Source: Holothuria scabra (lineage: Eukaryota; Echinodermata; Holothuroidea; Aspidochirotida; Holothuriidae). Taken from it: a DNA stretch of 64,000 nt. Each line of letters starts with the position of its first letter. Position 1 is the stretch's first letter. The stretch covers positions 34,869,905-34,933,904 of the forward strand of contig CM074179.1 in NCBI GenBank assembly GCA_037179385.1, given 5' to 3'. Shown here one piece after another: positions 9,501 to 18,914 of this stretch. Made by a program: the position numbers and the translations under genes. The notes below the pieces were generated by a model. The model saw only the letters and a program-made list of their open reading frames with translations, searched no databases and was not told where the DNA came from.

Positions 9501-11987
9501 AACCAATAGGTTGAAAACTGGGCCGTAAAACTCCATCTAACTAACTAACTCAATTTAATTGTCTTTCAAAACATCATTTTACCACAAAGCGTTCGGTTTT
9601 TACGTAAATCATCTCTTCTTGGTTCCTTTGGGAGAATTTGCTACAGATGAAAATTTAATTGCTTACTCTTCCTTTATGATTCATTCTCTTTAAGCTTGTC
9701 TTTGGTTAGAGGTCGAAGAGGAAAGAAAGGTCAATGATTTTTTATCCTTGATACGATCAAGTGGTGGTACACTCAAAAAAGGCCTTTTTAGACATTTGGA
9801 GAATCTTTTCAAGGGGCATTGGAAGGAATTTGTGTCATAAGTGAAAAACCTGATGTACATTCTAGCTGGACATCAGGTTTTAAACAGATTTCCAGTTCAG
9901 TCCTCTCTTCAAATTCATTACCTTTCATTAATATTGTAACTTTTCAATTGTTGAAAAATGTAAATGATGCCACTGAGATTCGAAACAACGAAAGGTACCT
10001 TCTATGGATGAAATGTATATCATCGCTATTGTCAAGAAATAAGCAGAACATATATAATTAAAGATGCTTCCACTAAAATTGGAGCATTTTTTAAATATAT
10101 TTGAGCACCTTTTGGCATTAAAAAACATTTACTCGAAGTTTATGTGCCATTAAAAAACAGTGATTAAGTGAGGCATTGGTGTAGCAAGGTATTTTGAAAA
10201 GTTCAGCGGTACTTGGTATTATCAATTTAGTAACAGTAAATTACTAATTTCCTCTTGCTCACACGATGGACTCGGTACCATCTCAAAACAGGCATTACAA
10301 TTACCACCCGAACGTTGCGATTAACATTCTTATATAGTATTGAATAATTTATAGTGATGCAGTTAGTTAGGTGGAGTTTTAAGGCTCTGTTTCGGATCGA
10401 TAAGTCTGTGTCGGACAGGTCTCATCCTTTTTTAGTGTTGCTCGTGATAACTGGCTCACCCTGATTACAGTAATCGGTTAATTCTTGCAACTTACAAAAT
10501 GGGATTTTCAACCAGTAACATTACAAGTTTTATGTTAATTTTCATACTTTTTGGGGGGCAGAAAGTTTTCACTTTTATGGGCATACGTTTCCAATACAAT
10601 GATTAGAGATGTTTCATTTGTACTGGGAGAGATGTGCTCAGGTAAAATTTAAAAAGAAACCTGTCATTCGTTTTGCTTTAAATTGGTCTATGGAATTTCT
10701 GTTGGCAAAGAGCCGTAAGTTTGCTCTATTGTTCCCGTTGTGATATACCTTAAACAAACAAGTATGTACACATAACACTTGGCTTGGATGTTTTTTAGAC
10801 AAAGACATTAAACCAGATAATGTTGCACAGGAAAATAGTTAAACGCCCAATTGACTGCCAAGTACCATGGTTAATAATAAAATTACCGATATGTTTCTAG
10901 TGCAGCAGGATTCTAATACAGTATGAATATTTTTGTCTCAATTATCATGGTACACAGTTAAAACGAGTCTTTGCAATTAACCTATTTTTGGAAAATAACG
11001 AGAAATAGTAATAATTCAATGCAATCTCTAATAGAACACTTCTCATCATGACGAGATTTATTTTGTAGCATTTGTAGATTGACTGTAATGATCTGTTTTT
11101 CTTTGTTAAAGATTTATTTTGTAGAAATTGTAGATTGACTGTATAAAAAAATAAAAAACATTCCTCGTCACTTTACACATTTTTGAAGCCCTTTCATCTC
11201 CCCATTACCTAAAAGTTACAGATCTTGAAGTTTGAATCAACCTTAGCTGATCAATCCTAGATGATTTTCATAACATTCTGTGTCATATCTTTCTTTGAGA
11301 AAATTTCTGGAGCATTCGCTAAGAAATTATAGCACAGATCAATAGCCTTATTGAAGCCATTACCATAGGGTGGAGTTCATCCTGTAAACGAATGATTAGT
11401 CTTTTACTTTTGAACCACACTCGTGTGACGTCTAAGTTCAGTTTACCATGAATATAAAATATTTTCATGCTTTTTAATTAATTTCCTTTCAGCGCTCTTC
11501 TCAACAACCGTGCTTGTTTCGTGGAAGTAAATATCGGAGGCAATATATACACCTCTGGAAATACAGTTTTACGATCAAACCAATAGAAGGTGTGAAGATA
11601 TCCGAAATACACGCGAACTGACAGTTGAACAAATTATTATTTTACTGTGCTTATTGTAAGAACAAGAAGGATAAGTGTTGGGTTTATGTTCGGATTTCAA
11701 ATTTCTCTGAAAACAAAATCTAATTTGTGCAGAATGAAGAAACTTTACCAACATGGCTTCACTACAAATAAATTATCATTTTAATTAAATTTCATTTTTT
11801 TCCAATCACTCTTTATTTATCCTTTTCGCCTGCACACTTTTCACTATATTTTTTTCAAAGGACGGATTCATACCTTAAAAACGTTCTAAATGAGATTGAA
11901 ACTTTAACTTACCGTTTGTTGTAGCAGGTTAAGAAATCCAGTAAGAACACAAAATGAGTAAAAACAGAAACGCATCTCACTAATCAT
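44..11987 (-). CDS. Gene A: secreted FReD-TIL-EGF-FReD protein, nine exons, predicted 728 aa
   Basis: Coding exons, 5' to 3' on the minus strand: 11987-11913, 7736-7697, 6804-6641, 5653-5389, 5196-4991, 4556-4191, 3802-3467, 2992-2725 and 510-44. Every junction has GT/AG and the phases join into one 2,187-nt frame ending in TAA at 46-44. Predicted order: signal peptide (1-25), short linker (26-50), truncated fibrinogen domain (about 51-181), TIL (188-240), TILa/VWC-like plus EGF-like (251-306), second TIL (310-366), second TILa/EGF-like unit (373-440), complete fibrinogen domain (about 447-728). FReDs are usually extracellular recognition domains and TIL modules often occur in protease inhibitors or mucin-like proteins; secretion and a ligand-binding or immune-lectin role are inferred from that. 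Only 43 bases lie downstream, so no poly(A) signal is visible. Exon 2 is short and was found by splice phase, so it is the least certain. Confidence 0.85.
311..420. repeat. AAT/AAC trinucleotide microsatellite inside a coding exon
   Basis: An imperfect run of AAT, AAC and ATA triplets on the plus strand lies inside exon 9 of gene A. On the coding strand it reads mostly TAT and TAC with occasional TGT, giving Tyr and Cys. Triplet periodicity keeps the frame open, so length changes in units of three would be tolerated. Confidence 0.9.
631..808. mobile_element. CACTG-ended MITE with internal hairpin
   Basis: 178 bp bounded by CACTGTAAAAAAT and its imperfect complement ending TTTTTTACAGTG, flanked on both sides by TA (629-630 and 809-810). 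TA duplication suggests a Tc1/mariner-type origin. The middle is a perfect 20-bp inverted repeat (701-720 and 729-748, eight-base loop). It has no coding capacity. Related copies are at 49524-49698 and, longer, at 13678-14487. Confidence 0.75.
1080..1150 (+). mobile_element. Possible tRNA-derived SINE head
   Basis: Contains an exact A-box (TGGCCCAGTGG, 1092-1102) after GGGCTCG and a weak B-box-like AGTTTGATTCATCC about 45 nt later. The stems do not fold as a functional tRNA. The arm B partner is at 63,945-63,995. Confidence 0.3.
2725..2992 (-). CDS. Gene A exon 8: middle of second fibrinogen domain
   Basis: 268 nt, phase 0 in and phase 1 out, residues 485-573. It encodes VLQRRIPDS, SSYKRGFGELDEDFWLGNDK, IHYLTSQRDYQLRIDM and NGFRIGNEG, ending GSYSGNAG, the standard FReD core. 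Between arms I count about 10 nucleotide changes in 268 but only 2 replacements, so this part looks more constrained than exon 6. Confidence 0.94.
3467..3802 (-). CDS. Gene A exon 7: TILa/EGF-like plus start of second FReD
   Basis: 336 nt, phase 0 at both ends, residues 373-484. It opens VGESYINNQCSQRCSCSS (TILa-like), continues as an EGF-like module ending CSCNTGFVGDGETC, then a short CGCNRGYLVDGSRC segment. From about residue 444 (PMDCDEV, GYSGSGLYYILP, FRVYCNISEGRWT) it begins the second fibrinogen domain. Asn-Ile-Ser is a possible N-glycosylation site. The domain boundary falls inside the exon while the WT|V junction is the same as between exons 3 and 4. Confidence 0.92.
4191..4556 (-). 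CDS. Gene A exon 6: TILa/VWC-like, EGF-like and second TIL
   Basis: 366 nt, phase 0 at both ends, residues 251-372. The first half (VVNDQCSTQCSCSESGLTC, then CACNTGFIGDGRDC) is a TILa/VWC-like segment running into an EGF-like module. The second half from Cys310 (CPTNMIYINCTC, TCEAPSNC, CVCPNGFFLRGNDC) is another TIL domain closely related to exon 5, so the TIL unit was probably duplicated within the gene. It is the most diverged exon between arms: about 13 replacements in 122 residues, including four of the first five. Confidence 0.92.
4991..5196 (-). CDS. Gene A exon 5: first TIL module
   Basis: 206 nt, phase 1 in and phase 0 out, residues 182-250. It encodes CPSNMIYTNCSC, TCEAPMSC, CTCPDGFVLKGSDC and ECRCYY, with cysteines at about 188, 197, 199, 203, 209, 213, 219, 221, 232, 238 and 240. 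This spacing matches trypsin-inhibitor-like cysteine-rich domains as in zonadhesin, mucins and IgGFc-binding proteins. Whether it inhibits a protease cannot be told from sequence. Confidence 0.92.
5389..5653 (-). CDS. Gene A exon 4: middle of first fibrinogen domain
   Basis: 265 nt, phase 0 in and phase 1 out, residues 94-181. It begins VIMRRQDGS and continues NWVDYEKGFG, FFLGNEKLSYLT, YQLRMDI and KYSYFRIS, which is the conserved core of a fibrinogen C-terminal domain. It stops after the segment equivalent to Y-x-L-x-x-L-G-x. The usual next exon (calcium site, WWY, NLNG, EMKIRP) is missing: intron 4 is only 192 bp and leads directly into a TIL module. Confidence 0.92.
6641..6804 (-). CDS. Gene A exon 3: start of first fibrinogen domain
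   Basis: 164 nt, phase 1 in and phase 0 out, residues 39-93. It encodes the classic FReD opening: Asp-Cys (51-52), then SSGVYVIKPDG, FEVYCDNS, and the exon-final GWT that the next exon continues as VIMRRQDGS. The acceptor follows TTTGGCTGGAAATAG and the donor is GTGAGT. The arm B homologue is 58239-58402 with two replacements (G/S and Y/F). Confidence 0.9.
6805..7696 (-). other. Gene A intron 2
   Basis: About 0.9 kb, AT-rich. An antisense reading frame at 7033-7290 also occurs in arm B (57680-57877), but it differs in length, about one residue in five differs, and it matches no domain I recognise, so I do not call it a gene. Confidence 0.6.
7697..7736 (-). CDS. Gene A exon 2: 40-nt linker microexon
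   Basis: A strong acceptor (pyrimidine-rich CTCTTTCTCTTTTCTC, then CAG at 7739-7737) and a strong donor (GTAAGT below 7697) bracket 40 nt encoding EGNVGRTSVTTGK plus one base. The length fits exactly: exon 1 ends in phase 0 and exon 3 needs one incoming base, which gives ACC (Thr). The 40-nt sequence and donor are nearly unchanged in arm B (57177-57216), but arm B has lost the pyrimidine tract. The product is a polar linker after the signal peptide. No expression evidence is available. Confidence 0.6.
8365..8545 (-). mobile_element. tRNA-derived SINE, subfamily 1 (arm A copy)
   Basis: On the minus strand a Pol III B-box-like GGGGTTCGAATCTC is followed by AGGTTGGGTCGTACCAAAG and a body with TTGTCCCGACAATCC. 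A weak A-box-like TGGACCGAGTGTG lies about 60 nt upstream. The head resembles that of the full-length SINE at 46205-46440 but the body differs. The arm B partner is 56395-56575. Confidence 0.5.
9425..9546 (+). mobile_element. 3' part of tRNA-derived SINE, subfamily 2
   Basis: Contains the body segment GGCCACAACTTG, CCGTGACCGGCTAGACTTG and CCAATAGGTTGAAAACTGGG, and ends in a CTAACTAACTAAC tail. The same body and tail occur at 29808-29995, 36545-36735, 46205-46440 and 55376-55500. The tRNA-like head is missing here. Confidence 0.6.
10360..10445 (-). mobile_element. Diverged SINE 3' body fragment
   Basis: On the minus strand it ends AAAACTCCACCTAACTAACTGC, like the subfamily 2 tail, but upstream it has GGTCCGACACAG-type sequence instead of the usual body. 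The arm B equivalent is at about 54,478-54,542. Probably an older or different subfamily. Confidence 0.4.
11913..11987 (-). CDS. Gene A exon 1: signal peptide
   Basis: Exactly 25 codons from ATG at 11987 to a strong donor (GTAAGT) just below 11913. The translation has a hydrophobic core (FCFYSFCVLTGFLNLL) between MISEMR and QQT, as in a secretory signal peptide. A second in-frame Met is codon 5. The outer ATG was chosen because the same 25-codon layout recurs in the copy at 39544-39618. The homologous arm B exon (52901-52974) is one base shorter and out of frame. Exon 1 ends in phase 0. Confidence 0.75.
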
Positions 11988-13677
11988 TCTAAGTACAATA
12001 ATCAAAACCGATTTTTGAGCCGAACACACTTCGAGTTATGAGCGCCTAGACAGTGTAGGAAGTACTGCTAAGCAGAGCAGTTGTGATGTTGCTCCATTTT
12101 ATTCTATCAAACTGACTAAAGTAAGGGTGCTCCGTACATAATACAAAGTTCTTGCAAATGGCCGTTAGATGGGCAAAATGCGTTCCTAGTCTTAGTGTGT
12201 GTTTTTCTCTAAGCATCTCTTATTGTCTTCCTTACCAGGACATACTCTGGAAATAACCAGGGTAAAAAGTCAGCATCTCTTCGTTACGTCGATTATTAAA
12301 CTGTCATACTACTGGAAAGATGTGTTATTTTAAATGACTTATAAACAAAATCAACCAATTAGTTTTATTACTATTAGCTTCAACAAAAGCAATATTGTTC
12401 TTGTTGACATTCTAGCCTAGCATGATAGAAATATTGTGAACTCCAGTTAATGATGAGGAAAACGAACATTTTGTGCTCGAAAAATTGTGTATTTTTCTTG
12501 AATTAACAAATTCTGAAAATGTTGCTCATCATCAAGTAGGAACAGCGGTTTCCACAATTTTATCCGTCAAGATAAAAATATAAATGATTACGTGGGTTCA
12601 TGATAAGTCCGAAGGGATAAACACAAGTTCAACTTTTTTACATAGTTTGCTTCTCTCTAGATTTTTCTCATTTCAGTAGCTAGCATCGTACGGTCCAGTT
12701 CTCAGGCCCGTAGCCAGACAAGGTACCAAAGAGACTGTGTTATCTTCCCAAGGGGAGATTTTTTCTGGGGAAGGAGGACATACATGAACAAATGTACCTA
12801 GTCAATGATGAACTTCTCCTTGGTGGATAAAAAATAAAGGGGGATTAGTCTCCCTCCCTCCCTTTGGCTACAACCCTGTCAATTGCGTCAAACCAGTAGC
12901 TTTAAACGAATCATTGTACCTGGCACAGATAGAAACAAAACACAAAGAGGTGTCATTTTCAAACTTAAATTGAACGTTTAATGTTTTTCTATCGTAGTTA
13001 CAGACAGTTAAGCGAATACTATAAAAATGTCAGCTCAGAAATTTTAAAAGCCAAACTAAATCGACAAGTACTCACTAATGAAACATGGATTTGTAAATGC
13101 AATTTGTTAGGTTTAAAATAACCTTAGCTTGAAAGGAAGTATTTAAGTGGCTTAATTAGTTACCAAATGAATCTCAAACTATAAAAAATTGGTTCAAATG
13201 TATTGAAGTTATGCCAAGAAAATGAAATTAAAAAGGACTGGAACAGAATTACAAATTTCCAGACCAATCTGTCAAATTATTGATGTTTCGGTCAAAAACA
13301 TAACATATGAAATATGTACTTCGTGTTCCTCAATTAACCAAAAAGGTGGTTATGATACAACCCAGCGTTGTTTCTTGATATTTTCAGCAGTAAGTTACAC
13401 CCATAGTCATTGTTTAGGCTGTGAACACCTGATAGAAATTTCAAGGTAATCTTGTTATTCGCGGTTTTCCATCGTTGAAAAATCTGCCAAGTCATAATGC
13501 TCTCGGCCAAGTCGTGACGCCCAATTTCATGAGACGAACTTTGTCATGATGCTAACAGTGTGTTTGGACGTTGCCCTGACAGTGTCTTTGTTTTTTGTCT
13601 TTCGATTTGAACATTGTGTAGACACAAAGAACGGAGAACTGGTATTCCAAAAGGAATTTAATATAAAATTACTCCAC
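11988..13677. other. Upstream flank of gene A
   Basis: About 1.7 kb between the gene A start codon and the CACTG-ended element, pairing with about 51,450-52,900. The 75-codon plus-strand frame at 13222-13449 is shifted by a 2-nt difference in arm B. The part up to about 12,600 also recurs as 39,620-40,200. It probably includes the promoter. No other gene seen. Confidence 0.5.
12096..12103 (-). promoter_or_regulatory. TATA-like motif upstream of gene A exon 1
   Basis: On the minus strand AATAAAAT lies about 110 nt before the chosen ATG, a plausible TATA position for a short 5' UTR. Arm B, otherwise similar here, lacks eight bases (AGAATAAA) that include the motif. This rests on a single AT-rich match. 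Confidence 0.25.
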
Positions 13678-14487
13678 ACTGTAAAAAAGTTGTAAATTTT
13701 ACAGTGAAACCGCTGTCAGCAATATTGCCAACAAAAACGCCTTAATTTTACAGTCAACTGTAAACAAAATAAGGCAAATTTTGTAGAATTTACAGTGAGT
13801 CAGTTGTAAATTTTACAGCAAAAATTTTGTGAGCTGTACTATGTAGAAGTACAGAAAGACGATAAAACTGTTTTGAACTATGATTGTTATGCCTCACCCA
13901 GCAGAATAAATACAGTACATTATTTTACCAATGTCCCTTCGTGTCTCGGGCATGAGATCCAAATCCACGAGCGACTTTCATAATTGGGTTTGTAGACATT
14001 GTGTTAACTGTTAATAATAACAGTATGCTTTATGGACCACGTCTATCACAGGCTGGTTATTGTGAATAACTTTACTACACAGTTTTTAAAGAAATACAGT
14101 TCATACATCTCAATTTTCTTTACCTGTATTGATTGACTACTTATTCTTTTTCCCAAAACTGTTTTTTTCTACAGATCCTATTCGGATAGGCCTGACCTAA
14201 GCATAAATTTACAATTTTTATGTCAAACTTTTGGCCACGCCCACTTAAGTAGCTAACAGGAGTTTAGGTCAGTTTGAACTAATCTGAAGGTTACACAGTG
14301 CTTTATTGTGATATCACTAATAATCTTTACCCTGCAGAGTGTTTGCAGTGTAAACTTTTAAAAAGTTAGATATCCTGCTAATTTGCATAATTGAAAAACA
14401 ATTTTTTTGTGATAAACACAAAATACAGAAAATATGCTGTAAATTTTACAGGAATTTGTTGTAGATTTTGCAGTTTCTTTTACAGTG
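13678..14487. mobile_element. 810-bp CACTG-ended element, arm A only
   Basis: Bounded by CACTGTAAAAAAGTTG and ...TTTCTTTTACAGTG, with further internal copies of the CTGTAAATTTTACAG motif. The flanking dinucleotide is probably TG on the coding-arm strand. Arm B is continuous at the homologous point (about 51,390), giving an empty site about 90 bp long against 900 bp in arm A. No transposase frame, so non-autonomous. Confidence 0.7.
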
Positions 14488-14544
14488 CATTCTATCCGAT
14501 AATATATATGCGTAAATTAAAATACATCGATTTGATGCGAGTAG

Positions 14545-14766
14545 CCTGCCGTTTCTGACGACGGCGACTATTACACGTATAGAAATTATAAATGTTGCGA
14601 AGAAAGCAATTACGGAAACTGCCGCTTAAAGTCATTCAGTTGCGCGTTTTCAAATTTGAATGGTAAAAAGAGTGGTTATAAGGGTGAAATCATACTATAT
14701 TTGGGTCCGGTCTATCCGGAAACGATTGTGGGATCAAGTACCCAGAAATGAAAGTGCGCCCTCTTC
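14545..14766 (+). pseudogene. Degenerate terminal FReD exon (arm A)
   Basis: Plus-strand frame ...CEESNYGNCRLKSFSCAFSNLNGKKSGYKGEI, then, one frame over, GLSGNDCGIKYPEMKVRPL. This is the C-terminal FReD signature, closely related at nucleotide level to gene A exon 9 but frameshifted near 14,690 and without the WWY region or the Tyr array. It runs opposite to gene A. The arm B partner (51112-51335) has an equivalent shift, so the lesion predates the split of the arms. It could instead be an exon of another gene with an altered C-terminus. Confidence 0.65.
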
Positions 14767-15755
14767 ATTCGTGCCAAACTATTAACACGGCTTGGTTATT
14801 ATCTCTTCACCTAATATTTATCGTAACGTAATTGGCGATGCGTTTAACTTCATTGATTCAAGATATGGAAGATAAAACAAAAGTGACTTTTAAAAATGAG
14901 TATGGCATTCAACTCATTCACCTGCTGGAAAACGCCATGGTTCTCAAGCTTGAAAGCACATCAATGTGTCACTCTGAGACAGCTTGATCTTCATATGTTC
15001 CTATTGTTTTTTGTTTGTTTTTTTTTCTTCTCAAAAGATTAAAAAGTAAGTTACATTAATAAATCACATAAACGTGCAGAGTATTATTGCACATCAATCT
15101 CTCTTTATTTAAAATAATGTGCTCTTATGATAAATCCTTAAAAAATTACAAGAAAACTACATAACCCGGTATAGAGAAAGCATGCGGTTTAGTAATTGCA
15201 GCTGTACAACTGGGATTCCAAAACTTGTAAATTCCCTTCAATTACAGACAAAAATGTTTAAGACGTCCTTCTAAAAGGCACTACCTCCATGTGGTAGTAA
15301 AGGAACACCAAGTACTGATTATGCTAATTCAGATTTATAATTTAGAATGCTGACACTTACGTTGAGGTAAGTTTTAATTCAATAAAAAGAAACATTTTCA
15401 GCAGAGACCTTGTTATCAATCAAAACGTCAGATGTCAAAAGTTTTTATGTTTCAATATGCTTGTAATTGTACAAAGTATTACGATGTCGTCATTTCTTCT
15501 GATTTCTTATCTTTCATTCGTCTACGTTCTTTATTGCATAAGGGTCCGTGATTTGATTACTTTATTTTAATCGCGTTTCTTTTTTCAAATTCACTTTAGT
15601 GATTCAAATTTTCCTCAAATTGGATAACGTTTGTTCGAGACATAACGTCACTGCCTTTTCTAATCATTTTTCTTTAATTTCAAAAGATTCTTACAAAGCC
15701 ATTTAATGCAAATGCACTTTTGTACACTTTTGCAAGTCTAAAATCCCTCCCCCGC
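14767..15755. other. Non-coding stretch pairing with about 50,110-51,100
   Basis: About 1 kb, AT-rich, similar in both arms, with no indel larger than a few tens of bases and no conserved open frame. Confidence 0.5.
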
Positions 15756-18215
15756 CAGGGATGGCGCCAGGATTTGCCCGACAGGGGGACCAAGCTCCCC
15801 GACAGGGGGGCCAGCATTTCGAGTCCCCGACAAAAGCAGTGAGTGGACGTGACTTGGTAGAATTTGAGGCGCGCGAAGCGTGCCGAAATTTTTGGCCTTT
15901 TTTTCAACAAATATTTAAAAATCTGGAGTTTTTTCAGAAGAACAAGTTTTTAAAGAAAATTTTACTTTTGTAAGGACCATTAAAAATATGGGGTGTTTAT
16001 TGAAGAATCTGTCCTTCATATGGGCAAAATCAAAAACGTTACATAGGCGACAGCTTGAATTCTGTTAGGGTTACACATTTCATCGTACTAGGCCTAGGTA
16101 CTAAGGCTTTCAGACGAAACTGGAAATTTTCCCGAAACATTTTCCCTTTTGAACGGAAATTTGAAAATTAACAGCTTATCATATTGGAGAAGTTTTAGAA
16201 TTTTATGAAAAAAATTGTTTTTGGGGTAAGATTACAATGAAAAATTTGGGCTTTCTATTCATTGATATGCGTGTCAAGAGCAATTGTCGGAGTGGTTAAG
16301 AGCGTTCGCTTGGGTGTTTTATTGTACGGAGTATCCATCGAAAATGAAAAAGTTTGCCATGCTTAACAAATATTACAGAATCTGAAGGTTATATTGGTAG
16401 ACCTGTAATTTTATGACAGATTTGGGGGGTTTATGGAAGAATCTGACCCTGTAATGAGAAAAATCAAGTAGGAGGTGATTTGTAGTTTTGTTGGCGTTTC
16501 TGAATAACATCATGGAGTCTAAGGCTCTCGGAATTTTCCTCGCGGAAAAAGTTTGGCTTCCCATATATTTCAAGTTTTATATTTGGTATATTGACAAATG
16601 CGTACGGGAGTGTTTCAATTTGGTGGAGGCAGAATAGTCTATTTTGTCTGAAAAATGTAATCCTGCCCGAAAACTAACTAGAAATGCACAGAAATTTTTC
16701 CAAGGCTCGTAACCAGAAACAAAGCAGTCTTTATGTTAAGCTTCCTTCGCTATAAAATTTCACTTCATATTGCCCTCAATCAAAGAATGATTTGCAAGCA
16801 TGCATTGTTCTGATGAGTAATCTGTTCGACCAAAACACTATCAAAGCGGAGCGTCATCATAAGTTGGCGCGGAGCGTAGTGAAAATTTAAAAATATCTAA
16901 CCCTCAGACAGCCGGAAATTGCATTTGCCAGACTTGTTACTAGAAATGAAGCATCCGTTATTTATGAAAGTTTCAATCCAATAGAAAAAACCCAACTTGC
17001 TATGTGATCAGAAAATAACCAGATAAAAGGTAACGCTGCAAATAAATGAAACATTTGGTCTTGTCTTTTTCTCGGGAAAAAACTGTGCAACCGAATTGAA
17101 AACGTACCAACTTTTGACTCTATCGTGACTACTCGCTGTATTCAATTGCGAGGACTACTAAGTTTATGAAATTTTCTGTGTGACTATCCGAACTCTCGAC
17201 AGTAAATAATTTTACTTCCGACGTCTTTGGAAATATGTCACGTTACAACAAGGTGGCCTCAAATGAGTTTTCAGTCAGACTTATCAATACAGGAGACATT
17301 CCCACACTTCTGTTAATCATAATGTATAACTTTGTAAGGAAAACTAGTAAAGCAAAATCAAGAAGATCGTCCGGGGACTAACGTTTATCGAGCTTACATC
17401 TTTTATCGTGGGCCTATAGATGACGGCTCCCCGACGAAACTGGATCTTCTCAACGACAGGGGAAGGGCAGCCTTCTCCGACGGGGGTGTGGCCCCTGGTC
17501 CCCGGCTGGTGCCACCCTTGGTTACGTCTGCACGTGGAATTTCCAGCTCCCTGGTCTGCAACACAATTCTTGGTTTTGGGTGACCTTACGCGCACGGATT
17601 TAAAGGGGCTCATTGAGTTGATATTGATAACTTAATGAGAGTGTTTTAGGGTTAACACCACATGACAATGCTTACATTTAGCATAATGAGTCAAATTTCA
17701 AATCCAATAGTCATGGAAAAAGTGGAAATTTTGAATTTTGTGGTGTCCTGACTTATAACGGTTTTGTGTATATTTGAAAAAGTGTCTGGTCACGAATTTT
17801 TAAAAACTGGACTGAACCGTCCAGTACTCACTGATAAAGCAGTTATTTGTAAGTAGGATATGGGTACTGTCTAAGTTTGACCATTTGTCATTTGTATGTG
17901 GAGAAAACTAAAAAGCTTTGGAGAAATTTGTTGTTTCTCATGAACCAACTCAATGGGCCTCTTTAAGATGGGGAAAGGTATATGTAATGAGTTTTAAGAG
18001 GGCTATGAACTATGAGCTATGAGGAGTAATTGAATTGTATTAAAATAGTGTTATAAAAGAAAAAAAAAATGATGTTCAACATCACCCATCTAGAAAATTC
18101 ACCCAATGCGGGTTTTTTTTATAACTTTGTTTTACTTTTTAGGCCTCCCGACGAAACGGCCGACCTTCCCCGACGGGAGGGGGCATGGTCCCGGCCCCCG
18201 CTGGTGCCACCCCTG
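15756..18215. mobile_element. 2.46-kb hAT-like element, arm A only
   Basis: Ends are CAGGGATGGCGCCAG and, inverted, CAGGGGTGGCACCAG, followed inward on both sides by CGACAGGGG/CCGACGGG-type sequence. Flanks TCCCCCGC (15748-15755) and TCTCCTGC (18216-18223) match at 6 of 8 bases, consistent with an aged 8-bp duplication. Arm B is uninterrupted here (near 49,980) apart from a G run. A second copy of the right end at about 17,420-17,520 suggests a nested or rearranged insertion. No intact transposase, so probably non-autonomous. Confidence 0.75.
16283..16318 (+). other. 5' tRNA-like fragment within the hAT-like element
   Basis: GTCGGAGTGGTTAAGAGCG followed by TTCGCTTGGG looks like the D-arm and A-box side of a serine- or leucine-type tRNA, but no matching T-arm or acceptor follows. 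Probably a SINE or tRNA relic. Confidence 0.3.
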
Positions 18216-18914
18216 TCTCCTGCACATTCTTCCTTCTTTAGGATGATTGGGGGCGCCAACTATACACACAGATAGATGTAAAAAATTAGAAATGTACTCA
18301 CCCAAAATTAAATCTGAAGTCCGTGTAAATAATTAATCTGGCTAAATCCGAAGTCAAGTATTCCAGTCCGGGTCGATATCCAAATTGTATAAAATGCGAA
18401 GAATATGTTAAATTCCAACGAAATATATTGATAAGTGACTTCCAACTCTCTTGTCGCGAACCACATGTCCTTGCTACGATAGAGATAAAAGCGAGTTCTC
18501 CCTGAAGTGGTAGAATGGGTTCGCTCAGCGATACTGAAAGTAATATTTGTGAACACTGACTTGAGTGTTCGAACTTCGGGGAAAAAGTCGAATAATTATT
18601 GGCGTCAATAATTATTATAACTCTCAAATAAGACGGAGGCTAGTGCCTAGTCGTTCAAGCAGGGGAGCGAGTGCCCACTGAATCCTTTGTTCCTTCTTGC
18701 ACGTGCAATCGAAGTCTCACTGGTGATGCAGACTAGTCATGGTTGAAACAAAGAGATTCGCTAAAAAATGGTTCATCTCTTTTCCAAGAAAAGTCGCTGG
18801 GAAATAGAGGGCGGTCTCCGAAAGTGGACTTCTGGATTAAGCCGTTACAATACTAGACTATACTAGAACTGCATTTGCTTGCAAATACGCAGAATTGTAG
18901 TGCGTGTTAGAGAT
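18216..18914. other. Arm-shared non-coding block and MITE empty site
   Basis: Pairs with about 49,190-49,970. Near 18,509 arm A reads straight through a TA where arm B carries the MITE at 49524-49698. A minus-strand frame (18308-18556) resembles 49676-49903 over about 60 residues but has no recognisable domain and changes in protein faster than in DNA. Confidence 0.5.

Larger units (their letters stand above)
7737..11912 (-). other. Gene A intron 1 with SINE fragments
   Basis: About 4.2 kb, matched in length by arm B (52975-57176). It contains SINE-like segments at 8365-8545, 9425-9546 and 10360-10445, a small stem made of GGAGCTGCTCTTCCAGCTCC near 9020-9045, and the region 8680-9430 that recurs in diverged form at 33,000-34,300. 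No open frame is conserved between arms. Confidence 0.6.

Noticed and set aside
13222..13449. 75-codon plus-strand frame followed by a donor-like GTAAG, possible exon of a second gene
   Set aside because: Arm B has a 2-nt difference that shifts the frame, and the sequence has no FReD, TIL or EGF pattern.
18308..18556. Minus-strand frame resembling 49676-49903 over about 60 residues
   Set aside because: No recognisable domain, no excess of synonymous change, and in arm B its start lies inside the MITE.
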